From NCBI RefSeq assembly GCF_000420725.1, contig NZ_ATVM01000014.1:25071-89070 (forward strand): DNA of 64,000 nucleotides, given 5' to 3'. Below, one piece after another: positions 26,446 through 33,892 of this stretch. Both the position numbers and the translations under genes were made by a program. The notes below the pieces were generated by a model. The model had not been told where the DNA came from. It saw only the letters and a list, made by a program, of their open reading frames with translations, and did not search any database. This DNA comes from Marinococcus halotolerans DSM 16375 (GTDB taxonomy: Bacteria > Bacillota > Bacilli > Bacillales > Marinococcaceae). Each line of letters opens with the position of its first letter. Positions within the stretch are counted from its first letter, which is position 1.

Positions 26446-26596
26446 AGCGCAGAAGGCGGTTAATGAATTTACGAGCCGCACGGTTTGCGGAGCGGCGCGC
26501 AAGGCGCTTTCCGAGGGAGCCATTTTTGGCTGCCTTTACATCACCGGAAGCACGGTTTGCTTTTAAAATCGTACGTGCGAGCTTTTGAAAAGCCAT
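26444..26596 (-). CDS. Very basic 50-residue protein, unknown
   Basis: An ATG at 26596 follows AAAGGAGTG at good spacing and opens a 50-codon frame. The product starts MAFQKLARTILKANRASG and has about 15 Arg/Lys against one acidic residue, with clusters such as KRLARRSANRAARK. A promoter-like pair TTGTAC-16-TATACA lies upstream on the minus strand (about 26626-26653). The composition suggests nucleic-acid or ribosome contact, but no family is recognised. It ends in the shared terminator with pucH. Confidence 0.6.
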   Translation of the reverse strand: MAFQKLARTILKANRASGDVKAAKNGSLGKRLARRSANRAARKFINRLLR

Positions 26597-26650
26597 CTGA
26601 ACACTCCTTTCCGTGAAACAATCTTTGTATAGTATATATCCTTATTTGTA

Positions 26651-26686
26651 CAAAAATAAGCCTCCAAATGAATATTCATTTGGAGG
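26651..26686 (-). terminator. Perfect 26-bp palindrome terminating iolGB
   Basis: CCTCCAAATGAAT and ATTCATTTGGAGG (26661-26686) are exact complements with no spacer. On the minus strand it is followed by CTTATTTTTG. It lies 18 bases after the iolB stop. Confidence 0.85.
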
Positions 26687-26704
26687 TCTGGAAGCGGAAA
26701 AGAT

Positions 26705-27502
26705 TTATTTCAGCAGCCATTCGTGATCCGGGTCATTATGGAATTTCCACTTGCGCACCGGTCCGGCCATCACATTTAAATAATAAGCCTGGTAGCCTGC
26801 AGGAGCAGCCACGGGGTGGTAGCCTTTAGGTACCATCACGACATCGTTGCTGTTTACTACCATCGTTTCATCAAGGTCTCTTGGATCGTCGTAAACGCGG
26901 TGAATCAGAAACCCGCCTTCTTCCGGGTCCACCTTATGAAAATACGTTTCTTCAAGATAGGACTCATGCGGAAGGTTTTCGGTATCGTGCTTGTGCGGCG
27001 GGTAGCTCGACCAGTTCCCCTCCGGTGTATACACTTCTACCACCAGCACGCTCTCGGCTTCCTCGGAATCCGGGAGGATATTATGCACTCTCCGGGACAT
27101 GGAGCCTGAGCCGCGGTCTTCTGTGCCTACATCATCCGGGCCGATCAGGCGGGCGTTATACTTCCCGGTTGCCGGAGCCTTACAGACGGCGAGTTCAATA
27201 TCTGTATTCGCCTTTACCTCAAAGCGGTCCCTGGCCGGAACGTATACTGAATACGGCGGTATTTTTTCGAAAACACTCATCCGTTTGCCGAGATTTTCAA
27301 AGGAGTCATTGCTGGTCTGAATGTCTGCTTTGCCGCTTAACAGGACGAGGCACGCTTCGTTATCGCCGGTGTCGGCCTGAATGCTTTCGCCCTCCTGCAC
27401 ACGGTACACCTGGAAGCCGACATACTTCCAGCCGGCGCTCTCCGGGGTAACATCGTGGATTTTTTGTGCGGTAGTATCTGGTTTCACAACTAAATTTGGC
27501 AT
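26705..27502 (-). CDS. iolB: 5-deoxy-glucuronate isomerase
   Basis: 265 residues of the IolB cupin family. Recognisable parts are the paired cupin stretches with YPPHKHDTENLPHESYLEE, which carries the metal-binding His/Glu set, and PKGYHPVAAPAGYQAYYL near the end. It isomerises 5-deoxy-glucuronate to 2-deoxy-5-keto-gluconate, the substrate of IolC encoded on the opposite strand. It is second in the iolG-iolB transcript, 15 bases after iolG, with AAAGGATG before the ATG. Confidence 0.93.
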   Translation of the reverse strand: MPNLVVKPDTTAQKIHDVTPESAGWKYVGFQVYRVQEGESIQADTGDNEACLVLLSGKADIQTSNDSFENLGKRMSVFEKIPPYSVYVPARDRFEVKANTDIELAVCKAPATGKYNARLIGPDDVGTEDRGSGSMSRRVHNILPDSEEAESVLVVEVYTPEGNWSSYPPHKHDTENLPHESYLEETYFHKVDPEEGGFLIHRVYDDPRDLDETMVVNSNDVVMVPKGYHPVAAPAGYQAYYLNVMAGPVRKWKFHNDPDHEWLLK

Positions 27503-27517
27503 ACATAAACATCCTTT

Positions 27518-28543
27518 CTAAGAGAGTTCAATCATTTCGGATTCAACATCAGCGACATACACGGTTTTCTTCTCTTTCCAGGCTTTTGCAGCGGCGAGGG
27601 CAGCCGTCTGGGCGGCAAGGCCGTCATCGCCGGTGCAGACAGCCGGGGTGCCGGACTGCACGGATTCAGCGAACATCGCAATCTCGCGCTCGAACGCTGT
27701 TTGATAGCGCTCCAGAAAGAAGTGCACCGGCTTTTCCGATTTAATGAAGTCATCCTGCCACCACTCCACCTGATGAATCGGCTGATTTGGTACCGTGGCT
27801 GCCCCGTTGGAGCCAAACAGCTCGAGACGCTGATCATAGCCGTAGACTGCCCGCCGGCTGTTTTCAATCACACCGACGGCCCCGCTTTCAAATGTTAAAG
27901 AGATAATGGCCGTATCAATGTCACCGTAATCATTGAACCGCTTATCGGTCAGTGCTCCGCCGTGCACAGAGATCGCTGCGATATTTTCTCCCATAATATA
28001 TCGGGCCATATCAAAGTCGTGAATAGTCATATCCACGAACAGTCCGCCGGAGTTCGCCACGTATTCCATCGGAGGCGGGGAAGGGTCGCGTGAGATGATC
28101 TGCAGCATCTCAGGGGTGCCGATCTGGCCGTTTACGCGCATCTTCCGCACCTGTTCGAAGGAAGGATCAAAGCGCCGGTTGAAGCCGATTTGAAAAACAA
28201 GGCCTGCTTCTCTGGCCGAGGTGACGACGCGGCGTGACTCTTTAATATCAAAGCTGATTGGCTTTTCACAAAAAATATGTTTTTTGTTTTGAATGGCCTT
28301 ATCAATCAGAGAGATATGCTCTGAGGTGGCAGCACAGATAAAAACGGCATCAATTTCAGGATCATGAAGAATATCTTCGGCGCTGGATGTTACGTACTTC
28401 GGAGAAAAGGCCTGCTCAATTGTTTCAAGAGCAGATGTGTTGATGTCTGCGACAGCCCGGAGGACAGCGGCAGGAAGATGGTAAAGGTTTTCAATATGCA
28501 GCCGGCCGATGCGCCCGGCGCCGATAACACCTATATTAACCAT
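27518..28543 (-). CDS. iolG: Inositol 2-dehydrogenase (Gfo/Idh/MocA family)
   Basis: 341 residues from the ATG at 28543, which puts VNIGVIGAGRIGRLH at the N-terminus as expected; an ATG five codons earlier is possible, and neither has a strong ribosome site. The Rossmann motif GAGRIG and the family motif CEKPIS (about residue 92-97) are clear. It oxidises myo-inositol to scyllo-inosose with NAD+. Paralogues act on scyllo-inositol or other sugars, but linkage to iolB, iolC and iolA supports inositol. Expression is from the operator region shared with iolC. Confidence 0.85.
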   Translation of the reverse strand: MVNIGVIGAGRIGRLHIENLYHLPAAVLRAVADINTSALETIEQAFSPKYVTSSAEDILHDPEIDAVFICAATSEHISLIDKAIQNKKHIFCEKPISFDIKESRRVVTSAREAGLVFQIGFNRRFDPSFEQVRKMRVNGQIGTPEMLQIISRDPSPPPMEYVANSGGLFVDMTIHDFDMARYIMGENIAAISVHGGALTDKRFNDYGDIDTAIISLTFESGAVGVIENSRRAVYGYDQRLELFGSNGAATVPNQPIHQVEWWQDDFIKSEKPVHFFLERYQTAFEREIAMFAESVQSGTPAVCTGDDGLAAQTAALAAAKAWKEKKTVYVADVESEMIELS

Positions 28544-28573
28544 ATGCGGAGCCCCCATAAAATGTAGTTTGAA

Positions 28574-28586
28574 GAAAGCGCTTAAC
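28574..28586. promoter_or_regulatory. Operator copy 1 (iolG side)
   Basis: GAAAGCGCTTAAC, with the palindromic core AAGCGCTT, lies just downstream of the predicted iolG start of transcription. An identical 13-mer lies beyond the iolC promoter. It resembles LacI-family or CcpA sites. Confidence 0.65.
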
Positions 28587-28596
28587 TTTAATGTGA

Positions 28597-28625
28597 ATTA
28601 TACATTAATGAATCGCTTACATCAA
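28597..28625 (-). promoter_or_regulatory. Sigma-A promoter of iolGB
   Basis: Minus strand: TTGATG (28625-28620), 17 bases, TATAAT (28602-28597). A cre-like half-site AATCGCTTACA overlaps the spacer and -35. Operator copy 1 lies about 10 bases past the predicted start. Confidence 0.75.
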
Positions 28626-28704
28626 TCAAAGAATGAGATTTTTCAGAAAACATACAGCAGTCCTGGACCTTTAAATAGAAATTAAAGAAAAATCAAAAAA
28701 ATAC

Positions 28705-28733
28705 TTTACATCTGAATGCGCTTTCTTTAAAAT
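28705..28733 (+). promoter_or_regulatory. Sigma-A promoter of iolCA
   Basis: TTTACA (28705-28710), 17 bases, TAAAAT (28728-28733). GAATGCGCTTTC (28714-28725), whose reverse complement begins GAAAGCGC, fills the spacer, so a bound repressor would block polymerase directly. Confidence 0.7.
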
Positions 28734-28749
28734 CAAACGTACAGAAGAG

Positions 28750-28762
28750 GAAAGCGCTTAAC
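28750..28762. promoter_or_regulatory. Operator copy 2 (iolC side)
   Basis: GAAAGCGCTTAAC again, identical to copy 1, about 10 bases past the predicted iolC start of transcription. The two promoters thus have mirror-image downstream operators. Confidence 0.65.
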
Positions 28763-28801
28763 CATAAATCGATTAAAATAACGAAGGGTGGTTATGTTTT
28801 A

Positions 28802-29803
28802 ATGGAATTCCCAAAAAACCGTTCAAGGGATCTGGTTGGCATGGGCCGGCTGACGATTGACATGAACGCGAATGAAATCAACCGTCCGATGGAAGAAACG
28901 CGGACGTTTACGAAATATGTGGGAGGCTCTCCGGCCAATATTACGATCGGAGCGTCGAGACTTGGTCTTAGCACCGGGTTCATCGGCAAGGTAGCTGACG
29001 ATCAGATGGGTAATTTTATCCGCGGCTACTTTGAAGAAAACAACATTAATACGGAAAATGTAAAAACAGACGATACGGGCGCGGTCACCGGGCTTGCCTT
29101 CACGGAAATCATCAGTCCGGAGGACTGCAGCATACTTCTGTACAGAGACAACGTGGCGGACCTGAAAATCAGTCCGCTCGAAATTTCCGAGGAATATATT
29201 AAAAATACATCCGCGGTAATGTTTTCCGGCACGGCGCTTGCTGCGAGCCCTTCCCGGGAAGCGGTCTTTCTGGCGGCGGAATACGCGCACAAGCATGGAA
29301 CGAAGGTGCTGTTTGATATTGACTTTCGTCCGGCGACGTGGAAATCAAAGGAAGAAACCGCCACGTATTACAACCTGCTCGCTGAAAAAAGCCATCTGAT
29401 TATTGGAACAAGAGATGAATTCAATATGATGGAAAACATGGAGTCTGAAATGGACGGAAGCGACGATAAGACCGCCGCGAAATGGTTTAACCACTCGGCA
29501 GAAATTGTGCTGATAAAGCACGGGGCCGAAGGGTCATTTGCCTACACGAAGGACGGGGACTATTTCACCGGGAAAACCTTTGAAACCGAAGTGCTGAAAA
29601 CATTCGGGGCCGGAGACGCCTACGCCTCCTCCTTTGTTTATGGCCTGATGCAGGGGTGGGAGGTTGACCGGGCGATGGATTTTGGCGGTGCGTCCGCAGC
29701 CATTGTTATTTCCCGGCACAGCTGCTCCGAAGCGATGCCGAATGCAAAAGAAGTACAGGAATTCATTGATGAAAGTGTGAGAAAAGGTACCATAAAGTCC
29801 TAA
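28802..29803 (+). CDS. iolC: 5-dehydro-2-deoxygluconokinase
   Basis: 333 residues, PfkB kinase family. YVGGSPANITIGASRLGL is the N-terminal sugar-binding motif and TFGAGDAYASSF (near residue 265) the C-terminal signature with the catalytic Asp. It phosphorylates 2-deoxy-5-keto-gluconate made by IolB, using ATP. The ribosome site AAGGGTGG lies upstream of the ATG. Divergent from iolG and followed 86 bases later by iolA. IolJ, the aldolase that would use its product, is not in the window. Confidence 0.93.
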   Translation: MEFPKNRSRDLVGMGRLTIDMNANEINRPMEETRTFTKYVGGSPANITIGASRLGLSTGFIGKVADDQMGNFIRGYFEENNINTENVKTDDTGAVTGLAFTEIISPEDCSILLYRDNVADLKISPLEISEEYIKNTSAVMFSGTALAASPSREAVFLAAEYAHKHGTKVLFDIDFRPATWKSKEETATYYNLLAEKSHLIIGTRDEFNMMENMESEMDGSDDKTAAKWFNHSAEIVLIKHGAEGSFAYTKDGDYFTGKTFETEVLKTFGAGDAYASSFVYGLMQGWEVDRAMDFGGASAAIVISRHSCSEAMPNAKEVQEFIDESVRKGTIKS

Positions 29804-29889
29804 GAGGCCAGGGTGCTCAGGTATAATCATATGAAAGTACTTCAAAAAGCAATTCTAATATCCGTTTATATAGAAAGGACGATGAAGAT

Positions 29890-31341
29890 ATGCAGGAACA
29901 AGCAGTAACGACCCTGAAAAATTTTATCGGCGGGGAATGGGTGGCGTCCCGGTCCGCCACCGACAAGGTCTACAACCCGGCCACCAGTGAGGTGATCGCC
30001 CATGTGCCGCTCTCCTCGAAGGACGAAGTGGACGAAGCGGTGAAGGCGTCGAAAGCGGCGTACCGCGACTGGTCGAAAAAGCCCGTCCCGCAGCGCGCCC
30101 GCATCCTGTTTGCCTACCAGCAGCTGCTCATCCGCCACTGGGACGAGCTCGCCGAGATCATTACGCTTGAAAACGGCAAAAACCTGAAGGAGGCCAAAGG
30201 CGAAGTGCAGCGCGGCATCGAATGCGTGGAATTTGCCGCCGGGGCCCCGACGCTCATGATGGGCGACCAGCTGCCGGACATCGCGACCAACATTGAGTCC
30301 GGGATGTACCGCTACCCGATCGGCGTGGTCGGCGGGATCACCCCGTTCAACTTCCCGATGATGGTGCCGTGCTGGATGTTTCCGCTCGCGATCGCCTGCG
30401 GCAACACGTTCGTGATGAAGCCGTCCGAGCGGACCCCGATGCTGGCGAACCGGCTCGCCGAGCTGTTTGAGGAAGCCGGGCTTCCGAAGGGCGTATTGTC
30501 CGTGGTGCACGGCGCGCATGACGTGGTCAACGGGCTGCTGGAGCACGAGGACGTGCCGGCGATTTCCTTTGTCGGCTCCCAGCCGGTCGCGGAATATGTG
30601 TATAAAAACGGCACGGCGCACGGCAAACGCGTCCAGGCCCTCGCCGGCGCAAAAAACCATACCCTCGTGATGGAGGATGCGGATCTGGATAACGCGGCGT
30701 GGCAGATTTTAAACGCCGCCTTCGGTTCCGCCGGCGAGCGGTGCATGGCCGCCTCCGTCGTCGCGGTGCAGGAAAGCGTCGCCGACCAGCTGGTGGCAAA
30801 GATCCAGGCGTATGCCGACGACGTCACCATCGGCAACGGCCGCGAGAAGGACGTCTTCCTCGGGCCGGTGATCCGCGAGGGCCACCTCGAGAAAACGAAG
30901 GCCTACATTGATAAAGGCGTCGAGGAAGGCGCGACGCTCGTGCGCGACGGCCGCCAGGACGAGGTGGCGAAGGACGGCTACTTTATCGGCCCGACGATCT
31001 TTGACCACGTGCAGCAGACGATGACGATCTGGCAGGACGAAATCTTCGCGCCGGTCTTATCCATCGTGCGGGTGCCGGACCTGACCGCCGGCATTGCATG
31101 GGCGAACGAGTCCCGCTTTGCGAACGGCGCCTGCCTGTTCACGAGCTCCGGGCACAGCGTCCGCGAATTCCGGGAAACCATCGACGCCGGGATGCTCGGC
31201 GTCAACGTCGGCGTGCCGGCCCCGATGGCGTTCTTCCCGTTTTCGGGCTGGAAGGATTCCTTCTACGGCGACCTGCATGCGAACGGCAAGGACGGCGTGG
31301 AATTCTACACCCGCAAGAAAATGGTCACCGCACGCTGGTAA
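29890..31341 (+). CDS. iolA: Methylmalonate-semialdehyde dehydrogenase, CoA-acylating
   Basis: 483 residues of the aldehyde dehydrogenase superfamily. The IolA/MmsA pattern is visible: FIGGEWV start, the [16 protein letters not shown] segment, catalytic Cys in [11 protein letters not shown] (about residue 285), and [25 protein letters not shown] at the end. It converts malonate or methylmalonate semialdehyde to acetyl- or propionyl-CoA, the last step of inositol breakdown and also used for valine. The base composition is striking: two 60-base rows I counted are 67% and 65% GC, against 50% in iolC, with strong use of GCC, GTC and CGC codons. This suggests separate origin. Confidence 0.93.
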   Translation: MQEQAVTTLKNFIGGEWVASRSATDKVYNPATSEVIAHVPLSSKDEVDEAVKASKAAYRDWSKKPVPQRARILFAYQQLLIRHWDELAEIITLENGKNLKEAKGEVQRGIECVEFAAGAPTLMMGDQLPDIATNIESGMYRYPIGVVGGITPFNFPMMVPCWMFPLAIACGNTFVMKPSERTPMLANRLAELFEEAGLPKGVLSVVHGAHDVVNGLLEHEDVPAISFVGSQPVAEYVYKNGTAHGKRVQALAGAKNHTLVMEDADLDNAAWQILNAAFGSAGERCMAASVVAVQESVADQLVAKIQAYADDVTIGNGREKDVFLGPVIREGHLEKTKAYIDKGVEEGATLVRDGRQDEVAKDGYFIGPTIFDHVQQTMTIWQDEIFAPVLSIVRVPDLTAGIAWANESRFANGACLFTSSGHSVREFRETIDAGMLGVNVGVPAPMAFFPFSGWKDSFYGDLHANGKDGVEFYTRKKMVTARW

Positions 31342-31350
31342 CTGTATATA

Positions 31351-31394
31351 AAGAGAGTAACCCCTTGTTGAATACGCGGGGTTACTCTTTTTTA
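31351..31394 (+). terminator. Terminator after iolA
   Basis: AGAGTAACCCC pairs with GGGGTTACTCT around a 13-base loop, followed by a T-run. From here to 31558 I see no gene. Confidence 0.92.
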
Positions 31395-31558
31395 TTGCAT
31401 TACGTGAAGGGCGCCCAACACGGTTTTGAATTACTGGTTTATAATTATTTGTTTGTAAGAAGAGGGCGAACAGACCGTTTATGTTTATAGATGAAAGGAT
31501 GAACTAGAGCGGTAGTGGAGCAGGTATCGCCTGATCGATTTATTACATTAACTTGTTT

Positions 31559-32047
31559 TTAATTGGAACCAAACGGCCCATGGGGATTATGGGAGTAGGA
31601 GTTACTCTGATTATTTTCCTCCCGGTAGAGGCTTTGTTTAGCTTCGTCTTTCGTTTTCTGCACTTCCTGTACTGCTTCCTTTCCTTCCTTTTGTACAGTA
31701 TCCTCAATCTCTTCGCTGGCTTCTTTGGCGGTATCAACGATTGTTTTCGATTCCTGTTGAATCTGTTGAAGCTGCTGAATGAGATCCCTGCCGTATTTTT
31801 CATAAATCGTCTGTATCTGAACACCTGTCGTTTTAAGAAGCTCGAGGGAGCGTTGAAGTCTATTTTTTACTTCTTCTGTACCCATGCTTTCACCCGCATC
31901 CCGGGCACGGGCCCCTAAGTTTTTATTTTCATTGGTTCCTGTTTCCGGGCTGGATGACTTCACTGTAAGCCAGGCAATGCCACTGCCAACAATGACCGTA
32001 GATAAAACTACAAGCGGAATGATGTTTTGTTTAGACGTATTTGTCAT
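31559..32047 (-). CDS. Membrane-anchored coiled-coil protein, YtxH-like
   Basis: 162 residues. One membrane helix at about 9-28 is followed by a long charged helical stretch (about 45-140) rich in Glu, Lys, Gln and Ala, with heptad-like periodicity (QLQQIQQESKTIVDTAKEAS). The tail SYSHNPHGPFGSN is polar. This resembles YtxH-type general-stress proteins, whose function is unknown. AAAGGAGGGC sits at good distance before the ATG. It lies downstream of Mn catalase but is separated by a terminator. Confidence 0.65.
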   Translation of the reverse strand: MTNTSKQNIIPLVVLSTVIVGSGIAWLTVKSSSPETGTNENKNLGARARDAGESMGTEEVKNRLQRSLELLKTTGVQIQTIYEKYGRDLIQQLQQIQQESKTIVDTAKEASEEIEDTVQKEGKEAVQEVQKTKDEAKQSLYREENNQSNSYSHNPHGPFGSN

Positions 32048-32100
32048 TAGTGCCCTCCTTTAAATTGAAATTAAATGAAAGATTGGTGTGGTGATAAATA

Positions 32101-32131
32101 AATAAGGAAGAGAAGCAGCTCTCTTCCTTAT
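32101..32131 (-). terminator. Terminator after Mn catalase
   Basis: AAGGAAGAG (32104-32112) pairs with CTCTTCCTT (32121-32129); the minus strand then reads ATTTATTT. Confidence 0.8.
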
Positions 32132-32192
32132 CATTATCGTTAAAAATTATAAAGCAGACGGAACTGCAGGTGTAAAGAACAGCTGCCTCTGT

Positions 32193-33020
32193 TTATTTCT
32201 TATCCATGTCTGGAAGGGTGTTGTGCATATAGTCAGGGGCAGGCTTCAGCTCAGGTTTGCCGCCATGAGCCTTTGGCTCGGATACATATTCAAAGGAGTG
32301 GCCGTCCGGCGCTTTATCCTTCAGCCAGTTGAGACTGGCGCTCTGCTCTCCTTCGGAGAAGTTCATCAGCTGGTGGGAGAACTCGGTTGCTTCCCATTGT
32401 TCCGGTACGGTGGATGGTGCCGTGAAGCCTTCTTTTTGCTCGAGTTCTTTAATCGCTGCGGCCCACTGGTTCTGGTGCATCGTGTCCCGGGCGAGTAAGA
32501 AGGAAAGCATCTGACGGACGCCTTTGTCTTCGGTCATTTCGTACAGGCGGGCCACCTGGAGACGTCCCTGCGATTCCGCGTTAAGATTTGCTCGGAAATC
32601 ACTGAGAACATTGCCGCTCGCAATAATATAGCCGGCGTTCCAAGGGACACCATTGCTGTCTTTAGGTACAGCGCCAAGGCCGGAAACAATCGCATGATGC
32701 GGATTCATGTCGCCCATGATGGATTCGACGATTGGATTTTTAGCTGCTTCTTCCTGTTCTTCGACCGGCGCATCGTCAAGCAGCTGGGCGATCATGGTCG
32801 CGATCATTTCGATATGGCCGAATTCTTCCGTGCCGGTATCCATCAACATATCTTTATACTGCTCGTTGCCACGGGTATTCCACCCCTGAAACATGTACTG
32901 CATCGCGACAGAGATTTCCCCGAACTGACCGCCGAGAATCTCCTGAAGTTTTTTGGCATAGACGGGATCCGGACGATCTGGTTTCGCGTGAAATTGAAGC
33001 TCTTTACGATGGAAAAACAT
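32193..33020 (-). CDS. Manganese (non-heme) catalase
   Basis: 275 residues. The dimanganese ligand positions of the family fall in place: E35 (FGEISVAMQY), E66 and H69 (GTEEFGHIE), with the later Glu and His in the NLNAESQGRLQVARLYEM and RDTMHQNQW stretches. It breaks hydrogen peroxide to water and oxygen without heme. B. subtilis YdbD is the closest named relative I can think of and is a sigma-B stress gene. The gene is monocistronic. Its 390-base upstream gap holds a sigma-B-like promoter and an unexplained terminator. Confidence 0.93.
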   Translation of the reverse strand: MFFHRKELQFHAKPDRPDPVYAKKLQEILGGQFGEISVAMQYMFQGWNTRGNEQYKDMLMDTGTEEFGHIEMIATMIAQLLDDAPVEEQEEAAKNPIVESIMGDMNPHHAIVSGLGAVPKDSNGVPWNAGYIIASGNVLSDFRANLNAESQGRLQVARLYEMTEDKGVRQMLSFLLARDTMHQNQWAAAIKELEQKEGFTAPSTVPEQWEATEFSHQLMNFSEGEQSASLNWLKDKAPDGHSFEYVSEPKAHGGKPELKPAPDYMHNTLPDMDKK

Positions 33021-33143
33021 AAATAATAACCCCTTTTTCGTAGTGGATAGTTAGATTATCTGATTAGATAGTTGTCGTCCATTTCTTATATAAAACAACA
33101 TACCGCAATAGCGCCTGGTAAGCCGCCCTCCTTTCCATAATCA

Positions 33144-33188
33144 TAAAAAAAGAGCCAGAAAAAGGAGGCCTCTCCTTTCTCTGGCTCA
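33144..33188 (-). terminator. Orphan terminator in the upstream region of Mn catalase
   Basis: GAGCCAGA and AAAGGAG on one side pair with CTCCTTT and TCTGGCTC on the other around GGCC, and a run of seven T follows on the minus strand. No minus-strand gene lies before it, so it would end a short transcript or attenuate the catalase leader. Confidence 0.8.
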
Positions 33189-33245
33189 TAACTCAGCTTT
33201 TTATCTGGTTATTCCCGCCATGCAATATGATGTACTGCTTATGTT

Positions 33246-33271
33246 ATAGCCAATAATGGAAGGGTTTAAAC
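33246..33271 (-). promoter_or_regulatory. Sigma-B-like promoter aimed at the orphan terminator
   Basis: Minus strand: GTTTAA (33271-33266), 14 bases, GGCTAT (33251-33246), against the sigma-B consensus GTTTAW-N12-15-GGGWAW (one mismatch). Start would be near 33238, giving a transcript of about 95 bases to the terminator. Confidence 0.5.
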
Positions 33272-33410
33272 ATAGACCCTTTATTTATTTTAAAAGCCTG
33301 CAGAATTTTTAGAGCTGCGAGTATTTTTATAAGCCAGGTGGAAGTATGCTAATATAAGTATGCTGTTTTTATAAGTGATTTAATTTGGGATACAGAGGAA
33401 GAGGGGAAAA

Positions 33411-33836
33411 ATGCAGCTTGATACATTTACTTTGGGACAGATATTTGAAACAAATATATACAGGGTGACAAAGGAGGATGTCCTGCGGTTCGCGCGTGAA
33501 TTTGACCCGCAGTATATGCATATAGATGAAGAAAAAGCTGCCGAGGGAAGATTCAACGGTATTATTGCCTCGGGTATTCATACGATCAGCATCACATTTA
33601 AACTCTGGGTGGAAACAGGGATGTACGGAGATGATGTCGTAGCAGGTACGGAAATGAACCATATTAAATTCATGAAGCCGGTCTACCCGGACGACGAGCT
33701 GCGGGCGTATGCTGAGGTGACGAAGATAGAAGCGAAGAAGGAAACGGAAGGTATTCTTACGGTCATGCTAAGAACGTACAATCAAAAGGATACAAAGGTG
33801 TTTGAGAGTGAATTGTCCGCGCTGATTAAGCGTTAA
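33411..33836 (+). CDS. MaoC-family (R)-hydratase-like protein
   Basis: 141 residues with a single hot-dog fold. The hydratase motif is visible as FAREFDPQYMHIDEEKAAEG followed by FNGIIASGIHTI; the Asp and His in these segments are the catalytic pair in (R)-specific enoyl-CoA hydratases. It probably hydrates an enoyl-CoA or similar thioester; substrate unknown. The ribosome site AGAGGAAGAGGGG is good. It is transcribed alone. Confidence 0.85.
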   Translation: MQLDTFTLGQIFETNIYRVTKEDVLRFAREFDPQYMHIDEEKAAEGRFNGIIASGIHTISITFKLWVETGMYGDDVVAGTEMNHIKFMKPVYPDDELRAYAEVTKIEAKKETEGILTVMLRTYNQKDTKVFESELSALIKR

Positions 33837-33848
33837 TACCATAATAGA

Positions 33849-33885
33849 AAAGCCAGCCCACTATTATGAAAGGGCTGGCTTTTTC
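33849..33885. terminator. Bidirectional terminator between maoC and the decarboxylase
   Basis: AAAGCCAGCCC and GGGCTGGCTTT form a perfect stem, with a T-run to the right and A residues to the left. It lies between two convergent genes. Confidence 0.9.
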
Positions 33886-33892
33886 GCATTTG

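Noticed and set aside
26661..26686. The 26-bp perfect palindrome as a protein operator or plasmid-type site.
   Set aside because: Its place after the iolB stop and the following U-rich tract on the minus strand fit a terminator better.
29866..30660. A 264-codon minus-strand frame opposite iolA.
   Set aside because: High GC removes stop codons from antisense frames; the product has no plausible fold and iolA is complete.
33020..33250. Manganese (yybP-ykoY) riboswitch before the Mn catalase.
   Set aside because: The orphan terminator drew attention, but none of the conserved aptamer sequence is present.
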